Below the pieces are notes generated by a model that had not been told where the DNA came from, did no database searches, and saw only the letters and a list, made by a program, of their open reading frames with translations. A stretch of 64,000 bases of DNA, taken from Salinisphaera orenii subsp. halophila YIM 95161 (lineage in GTDB: Bacteria; Pseudomonadota; Gammaproteobacteria; Nevskiales; Salinisphaeraceae). Within the stretch, counting starts at the first letter, position 1. Each line of letters opens with the position of its first letter. Shown one piece after another: positions 26,224 through 34,275 of the stretch. The translations under genes were made by a program, and so were the position numbers. Location of the stretch: positions 43,439 through 107,438 of the forward strand of contig NZ_AYKF01000143.1 of assembly GCF_003732545.1 (NCBI RefSeq), read 5' to 3'.

Positions 26224-28770
26224 TCAGGCGGCATCGCGGACCGCTGGTGCCTCGGGTTCGTCGGCGTTGGCGGGCCCGCCCCGCGTTGTCGACGCCGAGG
26301 CACGCGGTGCCAGCGCAGGCGCGAAGCGCCGCAGACGCAGCGAGTTCGTCAGCACGAAGACGCTCGACAGGCTCATGGCAGCCGCTGCCAGCGCCGGGCT
26401 GAGCAGCCAGCCGGTCCACGGATAGAACACGCCGGCGGCGAGCGGTATCAGCAGCACGTTGTAACCGTAGGCCCAGCCGAAGTTCATGCGGATGGTGCTC
26501 ATGGTGCGCCGGGCCAGCGCGATCGCATTGACCACGCCTGCCAGATCGGCGCGCATGAGCACGACGTCGCCGGACTCGATGGCGATGTCGGTGCCGCTGC
26601 CGACGGCCACGCCCACGTCCGCGCGGGTGAGCGCCGGGGCGTCGTTGATGCCGTCACCGACGAACGCCACACGAGCGTCGTCGCGCTGCAGGCGCTTGAT
26701 CTCGTCGGCCTTGGCATCGGGCATGACGCCGGCCATCACCCGGTCGATGCCGAGCTCGTCGGCGATCGCACGGGCGGTGGCCTCGTTGTCGCCGGTGAGC
26801 ATGGCCACATCCAGGCCCAGATCGTGCAGCGCATCGACGGTGTCGCGCGCCTCGCTCCGGGCCGGGTCGGCCACCGCGACGAGTGCGGCCAATCGCCCGT
26901 CGATCGCCGCGAACAGCGGCGTGCGCGCCGCCCGCGCGAGGCTGTCGGCGCGCGCCTCAAGGGCGGCCGTATCGATGCCGAGCCGCTGCATGTAGCGGGC
27001 CGCGCCGATCTGCACGCGCCGGCCTTCGACCTCGGCCTCGACGCCTTCACCCGTGTGCACGGCAAAGTCGGTCGCCGCCAGCAGATCGTGGCCCGCATCG
27101 CGGGCGGCCGCGACGATCGCCGCGCCCACCGGATGCTCGCTGAGCGCCTCGACCGCCGCGATCCGGCGCAGCACAGTGTCGCGGTCGAAGTCCGCGACGG
27201 GCTCCAGCTCGGTCAGCGCGGGCGCGCCCTCGGTGAGGGTGCCGGTCTTGTCGAAGACGACCGTGTTGACGCCCGCCAGCTGCTCGATCGCGGTACCGCG
27301 CCGGAACAGCACCCCCATGGCCGCGCCGCGACCGGTGCCGACCATGATGGCCGTGGGCGTCGCCAGCCCCATGGCGCAGGGGCAGGCGATGAGCAGCACC
27401 GACACGGCGGCCACGAACGCCAGCGCCAGCGCCGGGCTGGGGCCGAGGATCAGCCAGGCGACGAAGGTGGCCACCGCGATGGCCATCACGATGGGCACGA
27501 AGACCCCGGCGATGCGATCGGCGATGGCCTGGATCGCCGGCTTTTCCGCCTGCGCCTCCTCGACCATGCGGATGATCTGGGCCAGCACCGTGTCGCCGCC
27601 GACACTCGTGGCGCGGATCTCGAGATGGCCGCTCTGATTGACGGTGCCGCCCACGACCTCGGCGCCGGCGGTCTTTTCCACCGGCACGGGCTCGCCCGAG
27701 ATCATGGATTCGTCCACATAGCTCTCGCCGGAGACCACCTGCCCGTCCACCGGCACGCGCTCGCCGGGCCGCACCGAGACGACGTCGTCGACCACCACCG
27801 CGTCGACGGACACCGCCTGCCAGTCGCCGTCGCGACGCACCCGCGCCGTCCGGGCCTGCAGCTGCATCAGACCCCGGACCGCCTGGGACGTCCGGCCCCG
27901 GGCCAGTGCCTCCAGATAGCGCCCGAGCAGGATGAGGGTGACGATCATGCCCGCGGCGTCGAAATAGGTGTTCGCGGTATCGCTCGGAAACAGCTGCGGT
28001 ACGCTAAACGCGGCCAGCGAATAGAAGAACGCGGCGTTCGAGCCGATCATCACCAGGCTGTTCATGCCCGGCGCGGCGTGCCGCAGCTCGGCCCAGCCCT
28101 GGGTGTAGAAACGCCGGCCGGCCCAGAACAGCACCGGCAGGACGAGCAATAGTTCGACGCCCTTCCAGGCGCGCTCCGGCATCAGCCCGTGCATCGCGCT
28201 CGCCACGCCGGGGACCATCGGCGCCATGGCGATCGCGAACAGCGGAATCGTGAACGCCGCAGCGAACAGCACGGCCCGCTTCAGGCGCCCGGCCTCGTCG
28301 GCGTCCCCGGTGTCATCTTCGGTCGCGGTCTCGTCGGCGTCGAGCTCGACCGGCGTATAGCCGGTCGCCGTCACGCGCTCGAAGATGGCGTCCCGATCGA
28401 CCACGCCGGCCAGATACTCCACCCGCGCGCGCTCCGTGGTCAGATTGACCGTCGCCCGGATCACGCCGTCGAGCGCGCCCAGGCGCTTTTCGATGCGTGC
28501 CACGCAACCGCCGCAGGTCATGCCCCGAACGCCGAACTCGAGAGTGTCGGCGATCGGCGTGTAGCCGGCGTTCTCGACCGCTTCGAACAGGGCGCCGACG
28601 TCGTTCGCACCAGCATCGAAGTCCACGCGCGCCCGTCCGGTCGCGAGATTGACGCGGGCATCGCGCACGCCCTCGACCTTCGCCAGGCCCTTCTCGACGC
28701 GGGCCACGCAGGCGCCGCAGCTCATGCCGTCGACGCCGAAATCGATCTGCTTCGTGTCCGTTCGGGCCAT
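26224..28770 (-). CDS. copA: Cu(I)-exporting P1B-type ATPase with two metal-binding domains
   Basis: The protein has 848 residues. Two N-terminal HMA domains carry GMSCGAC (about 15-21) and GMTCGGC (about 83-89). The membrane core has the Cu(I) translocation motif CPC ([13 protein letters not shown]), phosphorylation site [18 protein letters not shown] and [10 protein letters not shown], and the C-terminal YN...MSLSS residues that define Cu(I) specificity (P1B-1). It pumps cytosolic Cu(I) to the periplasm. It is the third gene of the copZ-csoR-copA operon; GGGAGG precedes the ATG. Confidence 0.95.
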   Translation of the reverse strand: MARTDTKQIDFGVDGMSCGACVARVEKGLAKVEGVRDARVNLATGRARVDFDAGANDVGALFEAVENAGYTPIADTLEFGVRGMTCGGCVARIEKRLGALDGVIRATVNLTTERARVEYLAGVVDRDAIFERVTATGYTPVELDADETATEDDTGDADEAGRLKRAVLFAAAFTIPLFAIAMAPMVPGVASAMHGLMPERAWKGVELLLVLPVLFWAGRRFYTQGWAELRHAAPGMNSLVMIGSNAAFFYSLAAFSVPQLFPSDTANTYFDAAGMIVTLILLGRYLEALARGRTSQAVRGLMQLQARTARVRRDGDWQAVSVDAVVVDDVVSVRPGERVPVDGQVVSGESYVDESMISGEPVPVEKTAGAEVVGGTVNQSGHLEIRATSVGGDTVLAQIIRMVEEAQAEKPAIQAIADRIAGVFVPIVMAIAVATFVAWLILGPSPALALAFVAAVSVLLIACPCAMGLATPTAIMVGTGRGAAMGVLFRRGTAIEQLAGVNTVVFDKTGTLTEGAPALTELEPVADFDRDTVLRRIAAVEALSEHPVGAAIVAAARDAGHDLLAATDFAVHTGEGVEAEVEGRRVQIGAARYMQRLGIDTAALEARADSLARAARTPLFAAIDGRLAALVAVADPARSEARDTVDALHDLGLDVAMLTGDNEATARAIADELGIDRVMAGVMPDAKADEIKRLQRDDARVAFVGDGINDAPALTRADVGVAVGSGTDIAIESGDVVLMRADLAGVVNAIALARRTMSTIRMNFGWAYGYNVLLIPLAAGVFYPWTGWLLSPALAAAAMSLSSVFVLTNSLRLRRFAPALAPRASASTTRGGPANADEPEAPAVRDAA

Positions 28771-28787
28771 ATCGGCCTCCCCCGCCG

Positions 28788-29090
28788 CTAGCGGTATTTG
28801 AGAACGTCCATGAGCTCGGCCACGATCGCGTCCTCGTCGCCGCGCTCGTGGGCCGTGACCACGTGATGCTTGAGATGCCCGCGCAGGATCAGATCACCGG
28901 TCTTGGACAGGGCGCCGTTGACCGCCTTGATCTGCTTGAGCGCGTCCACGCAGTAGACATCGTCGCGCTCGAGCATGCGCAGAATGCCGTCGACGTGCCC
29001 GCGAATGGAGCGCAGGCGCGACGCCGCATCCTCGCGGATGTCCGGATCGATCGCGAGGCGATCGCAGCAAGTCTTGCTTTCCTCGGCCAT
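28788..29090 (-). CDS. csoR: CsoR/RcnR-family metal-sensing repressor with a Cys-His-His site
   Basis: The protein has 100 residues, all-helical. The ligands are Cys47 ([10 protein letters not shown]), His72 and His76 ([10 protein letters not shown]). Spacing 25 and 4 matches CsoR (C36-H61-C65 in M. tuberculosis), but the third ligand is His instead of Cys, as in Thermus CsoR and in nickel/cobalt RcnR. The gene neighbourhood (CopZ, CopA) argues for Cu(I). An extra Cys8-Cys9 pair near the N-terminus may add ligands. It overlaps copZ by 1 base (TGATG) and probably represses its own operon. Confidence 0.9.
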   Translation of the reverse strand: MAEESKTCCDRLAIDPDIREDAASRLRSIRGHVDGILRMLERDDVYCVDALKQIKAVNGALSKTGDLILRGHLKHHVVTAHERGDEDAIVAELMDVLKYR

Positions 29091-29290
29091 CAGGCGGCCC
29101 GGGCCGTGTAGCCCGCCTCCTCGACGGCGGCGATCAGCGCCTGCGTATCCGCGCGGCCCTCGACCGCTGCCTCGCCGGCCTCGAGATCCACCGCGGCGAC
29201 CCGATCGACGCCCGCGACGCCGGCCAGCGCGTCCCGCACGGCCGACACGCAATGGCCGCAACTCATGCCTTCGATTTGCAACCGAATCAT
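29090..29290 (-). CDS. copZ: CopZ-like copper chaperone
   Basis: The protein has 66 residues forming one HMA domain with GMSCGHCVSAV (Cys11 and Cys14). Such chaperones carry Cu(I) in the cytosol to CopA and to the CsoR repressor. GGAGAGGAAG precedes the ATG. It is the first gene of the operon, directly behind the CsoR-type operator. Confidence 0.92.
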   Translation of the reverse strand: MIRLQIEGMSCGHCVSAVRDALAGVAGVDRVAAVDLEAGEAAVEGRADTQALIAAVEEAGYTARAA

Positions 29291-29309
29291 CTTCCTCTCC
29301 TGAAAACAT

Positions 29310-29370
29310 CCACCCCCTATGGGGTGGGGTTTGATTGAAGTAGGCTAGGATGCGTGCTGCGTCACGTCAA
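29310..29370 (-). promoter_or_regulatory. copZ promoter with CsoR-type operator
   Basis: On the minus strand TTGACG (29370-29365) and TAGCCT (29347-29342) are spaced 17 bp. Just downstream is CCACCCC-CTAT-GGGGTGG (29310-29327), a 7+4+7 inverted repeat. G/C-tract palindromes of this form are the known CsoR binding site. The position at about +8 to +25 would allow the repressor to block transcription until Cu(I) binds. Confidence 0.75.
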
Positions 29371-29439
29371 ACCAGACCGCGAAAATTCGCTATTGGAATG
29401 AGAACTGAGATCTATGTAATCGGCCACGGCGGCATGAGG

Positions 29440-29463
29440 TTACCCCCTCACCACCTGGGGTAA
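29440..29463. promoter_or_regulatory. Second C/G-tract inverted repeat
   Basis: TTACCCC (29440-29446) and GGGGTAA (29457-29463) flank a 10-base spacer. It lies in the 268-bp gap between the copZ and merR-type genes, downstream of the latter. It resembles the arms of the CsoR operator but with wider spacing. It may be a second metal-regulator site or a remnant of one. Confidence 0.4.
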
Positions 29464-29558
29464 GACAAGGCCAGAAGCTTTCTGAAATATCCGCACTATT
29501 ACGGGGATAACCGATCAGGCGTATCCGTTTACCAATCGTCCATCACGCCACTGGTGGC

Positions 29559-29969
29559 CTATGCCTCATTCCACCTCGTATCCGATAACGCGGCGAGGAT
29601 GCCGCATTCGCGTATCGGATGCTCCCCGTCGCATGCACTCTGTAGTTGTCGCAGCCGCGCAGCCAGCGTCTGCAACTGTCTAATGCGTTTTTCGACTGAA
29701 TGAAGTTGCGTCGCAATCAGGGTGTCGACGCCATCGCACGGTGAGTGCGGATGATCGGCCAGCCGAAGCAAGTCCGCCACCGCGTCGATCGAAAAACCCA
29801 ACTGCCGTGCGCGATTCACGAACGCCAGACGCTCGATGTCAGCGACTTCGTAGTAACGATAATCGTTCGTGCCACGGCGCGCCGACGGCAGAAGACGCAC
29901 GCGTTCGTAATAGCGGATGGTCGATGCCGGACAGCCGGCGCGGCGTGCTGCCTGCGCAATGGTGAACAT
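29559..29969 (-). CDS. MerR-family heavy-metal regulator with three conserved cysteines
   Basis: The protein has 136 residues. The N-terminal winged helix has AARRAGCPASTIRYYERVRL and RYYEVADIERLAFVNRAR; a long dimerisation helix follows. Cys78, Cys113 and Cys122 are spaced 35 and 9, the same spacing as the Hg(II) ligands of MerR (C82, C117, C126) and near that of the ZntR/CadR/PbrR group. His117 lies between the last two. It is divergent from a CDF exporter with a MerR-type operator between them, so it should activate that exporter in response to a soft or divalent metal; which one is not decided by sequence. Confidence 0.88.
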   Translation of the reverse strand: MFTIAQAARRAGCPASTIRYYERVRLLPSARRGTNDYRYYEVADIERLAFVNRARQLGFSIDAVADLLRLADHPHSPCDGVDTLIATQLHSVEKRIRQLQTLAARLRQLQSACDGEHPIRECGILAALSDTRWNEA

Positions 29970-29981
29970 TTCTGATCCCTC

Positions 29982-30012
29982 TTGACTTTGAAGTTACTTC
30001 AAGGTTGATCAT
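29982..30012 (+). promoter_or_regulatory. MerR-type promoter/operator of the CDF gene
   Basis: TTGACT (29982-29987) is followed after 19 bp by GATCAT. Centred in the spacer is a dyad, ACTTTGAAGT-T-ACTTCAAGGT (29985-30005), with 9 of 10 pairs matched. An over-long 19-bp spacer with a central dyad is the hallmark of promoters that MerR proteins activate by DNA distortion. The dyad sits directly between the divergent merR-like and CDF genes. Confidence 0.75.
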
Positions 30013-30042
30013 CAGGCATCAGAAGGTCAAAAGGAGGAATCA

Positions 30043-30684
30043 ATGACAGGCTGTTGTGATGAAAATGATGCGCATCTGCAACAGATGCGCAGTCAGCAAG
30101 CCCGGATGCTGTGGATGGTACTGGCCATCAATGCTGCGATGTTTCTGTTCGAGTTCACCGCCGGCTGGTGGGCGGCGTCGACCGCCCTGCTCGGCGATTC
30201 ACTGGACATGCTGGGCGACTCGCTTGTCTACGGCCTGAGTCTATTCGTCGTCGCGCGAAGCGCACGCTGGAAAGCCGTATCGGCGGGTTTCAAAGGGATG
30301 GTCATGCTCATCTTCGGCCTGCTGGTTCTGAGCGAAGCTATCAACAAGGTCATCAGCGGACATACGCCGCAACCGACCATAATGGCGGTTGTTGGAATGC
30401 TAGCGCTCGCCGCCAACGTACTATGTCTACTTTTACTTACTCGTCACCGCGACGACGACGTCAACATGCAATCGTCCTGGATATGCTCTCGCAATGACTT
30501 GTTTGCCAATACTGGGGTGATCCTGGCGGCAGGCCTGGTTGCGCTCACGGGGAGTATCTGGCCGGATATCATTGTCGGTGCGGCCATTGCGACTTTGTTC
30601 CTTTATTCGGCCTTCGGTGTATTGCGCGAGGCGAGGCTTAGCTTTGCATCATCGACGCCACCTGAGGAAAGCCCGGCCCGGTAG
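30043..30684 (+). CDS. Short cation diffusion facilitator (CDF) metal exporter
   Basis: The protein has 213 residues with six hydrophobic segments and no C-terminal cytosolic domain, so it belongs to the TMD-only CDF type. Metal-site helices are TM2 (LLGDSLDMLGDSLVYG, with Asp where most CDFs have His) and TM5 (CSRNDLFANTGVI). CDFs export divalent metals by proton antiport. The N-terminal MTGCCDEND could bind metal. A strong AGGAGG ribosome site precedes the ATG. MerR-type control (divergent gene and operator) supports a resistance role. Confidence 0.85.
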   Translation: MTGCCDENDAHLQQMRSQQARMLWMVLAINAAMFLFEFTAGWWAASTALLGDSLDMLGDSLVYGLSLFVVARSARWKAVSAGFKGMVMLIFGLLVLSEAINKVISGHTPQPTIMAVVGMLALAANVLCLLLLTRHRDDDVNMQSSWICSRNDLFANTGVILAAGLVALTGSIWPDIIVGAAIATLFLYSAFGVLREARLSFASSTPPEESPAR

Positions 30685-30823
30685 CGTCGAAATCAACTCG
30701 ATGGGGCTTGCGGTCATCTATACGAAGAGTGTAGCCGCGATCTTCGTCAACTCACTCTAGCAACGGCCGGCGATATTCTTTGATGCGATGGCGAGCGTGA
30801 GCGAGTAGCAACGAGCGAGCTTA

Positions 30824-31441
30824 ATGATGGGCTTCTACAACGACGTAGTGTTACCACGGCTTTGTCATATGGCCATGCGTAATCGCCACTTGGCGCCCTA
30901 TCGACGGCGTGTGTTATCCGGCGCGCAGGGCGAAGTCCTGGAAATCGGCATCGGCTCCGGCCTCAACCTGCCGTTTTACGGGCCGCATGTCCGCGGCATT
31001 TACGGCTTGGAGCCGTCACCACAATTGGTTCGTATCGCGCGACGCGCGGCGGAGCACTCCGACCGGCCGGTTGCGCTGATCGAGGGCTCGGCAGAAGCCA
31101 TTCCGTTTGATGACAAGAGCCTCGATACGATCGTGACGACCTGGACGCTGTGCAGCATCCCGCATGCGGATCGGGCGCTGGCGGAAATGCGCCGCGTGCT
31201 CAAACCAGGCGGCCAGCTTCTATTCGTCGAACATGGCTTAGGGCCGGAGGCAGCCGTGGCCCAATGGCAGCGCCGCCTGACGCCTTTCTGGTCGAAGATC
31301 AGCGGCGGCTGTCACCTGGATCGCCCGATCCAGGCATTGATCGCACAAGCCGGCTTTGACTGTACACATCTCGAAACCGGCTACATGAAAGGTCCAAAGC
31401 CCATGACCTATATGTATGAAGGCCGGGCCGTTCCGAAATAG
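30824..31441 (+). CDS. Class I SAM-dependent methyltransferase
   Basis: The protein has 205 residues. Motif I is VLEIGIGSGLNLPFY, the acidic strand end is GLEPSP, and motif IV is in TIVTTWTLCSIP, followed by MRRVLKPGGQLLFVEHG. The layout, with GGCHLDRP and a C-terminal TYMYEG, resembles the METTL7/TMT1-like thiol methyltransferase group. The substrate is unknown. Position after the CDF exporter suggests a role linked to metal or metalloid detoxification (inference). An intergenic gap of 139 bp separates it from the exporter. Confidence 0.82.
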   Translation: MMGFYNDVVLPRLCHMAMRNRHLAPYRRRVLSGAQGEVLEIGIGSGLNLPFYGPHVRGIYGLEPSPQLVRIARRAAEHSDRPVALIEGSAEAIPFDDKSLDTIVTTWTLCSIPHADRALAEMRRVLKPGGQLLFVEHGLGPEAAVAQWQRRLTPFWSKISGGCHLDRPIQALIAQAGFDCTHLETGYMKGPKPMTYMYEGRAVPK

Positions 31442-31536
31442 ACGCCGCATTATTCACCCGGTTGTCTGAAGAAATAACGACTCCGTACCCCACTCCGGGT
31501 GTTGTTTACGGCAGATTTGTGGCCTATACTGAAATT

Positions 31537-31866
31537 ATGAAGTCCACCGTGCTCCACGCGCTGATCTCGATGCTGGTGTTCACCAGCGTGCTGGCCAGTC
31601 CAGCGGTCATGGCGTGGACAATGCCGGCCGAGGCTACGGCAAGCGATTGCACGTTGTGTCAGGCCGACACCGCGAAGTCGCAGCATTCCACCGCGGCGAC
31701 TTCGACTTGCGCAGTGGCCATCTGCGGCATGATGGCTGATGTGGCGCACAATACGGCCGGGATCACGCCCCAGCCGCCCGCGGTACCCGCGTTTCATATC
31801 GAAACGCATTTGGGCCGCCAACTCGAGGGGCCCGACCCTTTTCCCCCGCGAGCTATCCACGCTTGA
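31537..31866 (+). CDS. Small secreted Cys-rich protein with C-terminal proline motif (paralogue 1)
   Basis: The protein has 109 residues. A signal peptide ends about VMA-WT (residue 26). The mature part has DCTLCQAD, a CXXC pair, then STCAVAICGMMAD, and ends DPFPPRAIHA. Two further proteins in this region (at 39349 and 40492) share the plan: signal peptide, His/Cys segment, then a C-terminal PP-R-P tail. This resembles DUF2946-like small proteins common in copper clusters, for which metal binding is suspected. I cannot name it further. Start at 31537 is chosen for the signal peptide. Confidence 0.6.
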   Translation: MKSTVLHALISMLVFTSVLASPAVMAWTMPAEATASDCTLCQADTAKSQHSTAATSTCAVAICGMMADVAHNTAGITPQPPAVPAFHIETHLGRQLEGPDPFPPRAIHA

Positions 31867-31913
31867 TCTGACTGACGCCTGAGCGCGTCACAAACTCCGG
31901 CTGAGCTTACACA

Positions 31914-31972
31914 GACCGCGCCCCTGCGGTCAGTGCTGGCCTGTCATGCGACATCAACCATTACGTCGCATG
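31914..31972. repeat. Two hairpins before the DUF411 gene
   Basis: GACCGC/GCGGTC (31914-31931) is a short 6-bp hairpin after the preceding gene, perhaps a weak terminator. CATGCGAC (31945-31952) and GTCGCATG (31965-31972) form an 8-bp inverted repeat with a 12-base spacer, more like an operator upstream of the DUF411 gene. Confidence 0.35.
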
Positions 31973-32023
31973 TGCACGCCTAACGGCTTTCCGGACCTCC
32001 CTAGATCACGTGGAGTTCTTCCA

Positions 32024-32464
32024 ATGACCCAACTACGTAATGCGACCGTGGCGCGCCTGACGCTCATGCTCGTTCTGTTTATCTCGACCGGCGCGGCCAT
32101 CGCGGCACCGGTACAGGCTCGCCTTCACCACAACCCGGGCTGCATGTGCTGTGAGCAGTACGCCGACTACCTCAATGCCAAGGGGTACGACGTCGACGTG
32201 CTCGACACCGACGATATGGCGACTCTCAACGAAAAGCACGGCGTCGAACCGGCGTTGTCGTCCTGTCATACCACCCTCATCGGCGACTACGTCGTCGTCG
32301 GTCACGTGCCTGAACCGGTCGTTGCCAAGCTACTGCGGGAGGAACCCGATATCCGGGGTATTGCGCTACCCGGCATGCCGAGCGGCTCGCCGGGCATGCC
32401 CGGCAAAAAGAGCGAACCGTTCGTCATCAAAACGCTGAATGGCGACGTTTACACGACGTACTGA
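32024..32464 (+). CDS. DUF411 periplasmic metal-binding protein
   Basis: The protein has 146 residues. A signal peptide ends near AIAAPVQA (about 28). The mature protein has HHNPGCMCCEQYADYL (Cys40, Cys42, Cys43) and a second SSCHTTLIGDYVVVGHVP segment, the hallmarks of DUF411. Members occur in copper and silver resistance clusters and are thought to bind Cu in the periplasm. A Met/Pro/Gly segment (GMPSGSPGMPG) follows, an additional possible metal-binding stretch. TGGAG lies before ATG 32024. Confidence 0.85.
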   Translation: MTQLRNATVARLTLMLVLFISTGAAIAAPVQARLHHNPGCMCCEQYADYLNAKGYDVDVLDTDDMATLNEKHGVEPALSSCHTTLIGDYVVVGHVPEPVVAKLLREEPDIRGIALPGMPSGSPGMPGKKSEPFVIKTLNGDVYTTY

Positions 32465-32494
32465 GCCTTTATCAGGCAATTACCGAGGGTATCA

Positions 32495-32827
32495 ATGATG
32501 AAAAGCTGTAATTCCGAAGCATCGACTTCGTCGTCCGACTCGGCTCCTCCAGCCCGGCGCTGGCTCGAGCCGCGCAGCGTGCTTGTGGGCGGCGTTGCCG
32601 CCGCGGCGGTCGGGCTCGTATTCAACTGGAACTGGGTCGTGGCCATCGGGGCCGTCCCACTGCTGTTCACTCTGCCCTGCATGATCATGATGGGCTGGAT
32701 GATGTGGAGCATGCGACCGAAGGCTAGCGATGATTCAACGGCCCGGCAGGAATCAAACACTCAGACCCGTTATTCAAAGCAGATAGCGCCGTCGAGCGCA
32801 CCTTCTGCCCAATCCCAAGAGGACTAG
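32495..32827 (+). CDS. Small inner-membrane protein, Met/Trp-rich
   Basis: The protein has 110 residues. After a hydrophilic N-terminus come two adjacent hydrophobic segments (VLVGGVAAAAVGLVFNWNWV, and PLLFTLPCMIMMGWMMWSM), then a hydrophilic tail. The LLFTLPCMIMM stretch resembles the LLLACPLMH part of DUF2933 proteins of metal-resistance clusters, but the match is partial. It lies 30 bases after the DUF411 gene and 4 bases before the next gene, so it is in the same operon. Function is unknown. Confidence 0.55.
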   Translation: MMKSCNSEASTSSSDSAPPARRWLEPRSVLVGGVAAAAVGLVFNWNWVVAIGAVPLLFTLPCMIMMGWMMWSMRPKASDDSTARQESNTQTRYSKQIAPSSAPSAQSQED

Positions 32828-32831
32828 AACG

Positions 32832-33122
32832 ATGCGTACAAAAGTAAAAACGATCATCGCCGCTGCCCTGATCGCGAGCGTGCCCGCCGTATTCGCCGCC
32901 ACGCAAGGCGACGGCACGAAGTCGGCATCCGCGGACAACATGGGCCACATGATGCAAGGCCAGGACGGCAAGGGCCACGGCATGGGCATGATGGGCGATG
33001 GCAACATGCCCATGATGAAAATGATGGGTCGGATGAACGACATGATGGAAACCTGCAACAAGATGATGCAGAGCAAGATGGAGAATATGGACGGCCCTAA
33101 CGGTTCAACCGACCAGGGCTAG
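32832..33122 (+). CDS. Small secreted Met/His-rich protein
   Basis: The protein has 96 residues with a signal peptide ending VFA-AT (about 22). The mature part is extremely Met-rich (NMGHMMQG, HGMGMMGDGNMPMMKMMGRM, MMETCNKMMQSKMENM). Methionine clusters bind Cu(I) or Ag(I) in periplasmic proteins of cop/sil systems. It has no enzymatic domain and is likely a copper sponge or chaperone. A strong terminator follows, closing the 32024-33122 operon. Confidence 0.65.
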   Translation: MRTKVKTIIAAALIASVPAVFAATQGDGTKSASADNMGHMMQGQDGKGHGMGMMGDGNMPMMKMMGRMNDMMETCNKMMQSKMENMDGPNGSTDQG

Positions 33123-33132
33123 ACACGAACGC

Positions 33133-33171
33133 GCCGGCGGCCACCGAAATTGGGGCCGCCGGCCTTTTCTT
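33133..33171 (+). terminator. Rho-independent terminator
   Basis: GCCGGCGGCC (33133-33142) pairs perfectly with GGCCGCCGGC (33154-33163), with an 11-base loop, followed by CTTTTCTTC. It ends the operon of small copper proteins and isolates the peroxiredoxin gene. Confidence 0.8.
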
Positions 33172-33191
33172 CATCGAACAGGAGTATAGAA

Positions 33192-33827
33192 ATGAGCCTA
33201 CGTCTAGGCGATACCGCACCGAATTTCACGGCCGATACCACCGAGGGCCGCATCGATTTTCACGAGTGGCTCGGCGACGGCTGGGGCATGTTGATGTCGC
33301 ATCCGGCCGATTTCACACCGGTCTGCACCACGGAGTTGGGCGCGGTCGGCGGACTCAAGGAAAAGTTCGCCCAACGCGATGTGAAAGCCATCGTGGTCTC
33401 GGTGGATTCGGTGGATGATCACAAACGCTGGTCGGCCGATATCGAGGAAACCCAAGGCCAGTCCGTGAACTTCCCGATCATCGGCGACTCCGACCGCAAG
33501 GTCGCGGAACTCTACGACATGATCCACCCGAACGCCGGCGACACGTCGACCGTGCGCAGTGTGTTCATCATCGATTCCAACAAGAAGATCCGGATGACGC
33601 TGACCTATCCGAAGAGTGCCGGGCGTAATTTCGACGAGATTCTGCGGGTGATCGATTCGTTGCAGCTGACCGACAACTACAAGGTCACCACCCCGGCCAA
33701 CTGGCAGGACGGCGACGACGTGATCGTGTCGCCGGCGTTGTCCAACGAGGAGGCCGAGAAGCTGTTCCCGGCCGGCTGGAACGAGCTCAAGCCCTATCTG
33801 CGCATGACCAAGCAGCCGAACAAGTAG
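33192..33827 (+). CDS. 1-Cys peroxiredoxin (Prx6 subfamily)
   Basis: The protein has 211 residues. The peroxidatic Cys45 is in HPADFTPVCTTELG; the long C-terminal extension (PANWQDGDDVIVSPALSNEE and later KPYLRMT) is typical of Prx6 and no resolving Cys is seen. It reduces peroxides in the cytosol. In a copper region it probably counters peroxides from Cu-driven Fenton chemistry (inference). CAGGAG precedes ATG 33192, and hairpin terminators lie on both sides, so it is monocistronic. Confidence 0.93.
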   Translation: MSLRLGDTAPNFTADTTEGRIDFHEWLGDGWGMLMSHPADFTPVCTTELGAVGGLKEKFAQRDVKAIVVSVDSVDDHKRWSADIEETQGQSVNFPIIGDSDRKVAELYDMIHPNAGDTSTVRSVFIIDSNKKIRMTLTYPKSAGRNFDEILRVIDSLQLTDNYKVTTPANWQDGDDVIVSPALSNEEAEKLFPAGWNELKPYLRMTKQPNK

Positions 33828-33845
33828 CGGCGACCGGATGTCGTT

Positions 33846-33882
33846 GCCCCGGATACGGACATCCACCGTGTTCGGGGCTTTT
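33846..33882 (+). terminator. Rho-independent terminator after the peroxiredoxin gene
   Basis: GCCCCG (33846-33851) pairs with CGGGGC (33873-33878), with further pairing of ACGG and CCGT inside, followed by TTTT. It begins 18 bases after the stop. Confidence 0.75.
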
Positions 33883-33990
33883 GCCGGCATGTTGAATTCA
33901 GGCCACAAAATGCAGGCGAAAAAGCCCGCAAAAGTACACCCTCTGGCTCTTGGCTACATATCAACGATAGCCACAAGGAAAACGAAAACC

Positions 33991-34239
33991 ATGAAAATGT
34001 TCGCGACCATTCCATTGATGCTGCTGGCCGTCCTGTTCACCAACATCGCCGCGGCGGCGCAACAGACCGGTCCCGGCCGAATGGGTGACGACGGGATGAC
34101 GGGCGGCTCAATGATGCAATGCGGCATGATGGGCGGACCCATGATGATTGCTTGGATGCTGTTCGCGCTACTCGTTTTAGTCCTGCTGGTGCTCGCCATT
34201 CTGGGGCTGATCAAGTACCTGCGTAGCGAACGCCACTAG
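33991..34239 (+). CDS. Small membrane protein with Met-rich periplasmic segment
   Basis: The protein has 82 residues. An N-terminal signal or helix (ATIPLMLLAVLFTNIAAAA) is followed by a Met/Gly segment (MTGGSMMQCGMMGGPMM), then a strong transmembrane helix (IAWMLFALLVLVLLVLAILG) and a short basic tail. The composition suggests copper handling at the membrane. A second ATG 6 bases downstream is a possible start. It lies 36 bases before a multicopper oxidase gene and probably shares its transcript. Confidence 0.6.
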   Translation: MKMFATIPLMLLAVLFTNIAAAAQQTGPGRMGDDGMTGGSMMQCGMMGGPMMIAWMLFALLVLVLLVLAILGLIKYLRSERH

Positions 34240-34275
34240 GCCGAGTGCACTTTCCACCCGCCATTGCGTATTAAT

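Noticed and set aside
25729..28152. An 807-codon plus-strand open frame
   Set aside because: It lies antisense to the aldolase and copper ATPase genes; composition is typical of a GC-driven shadow frame.
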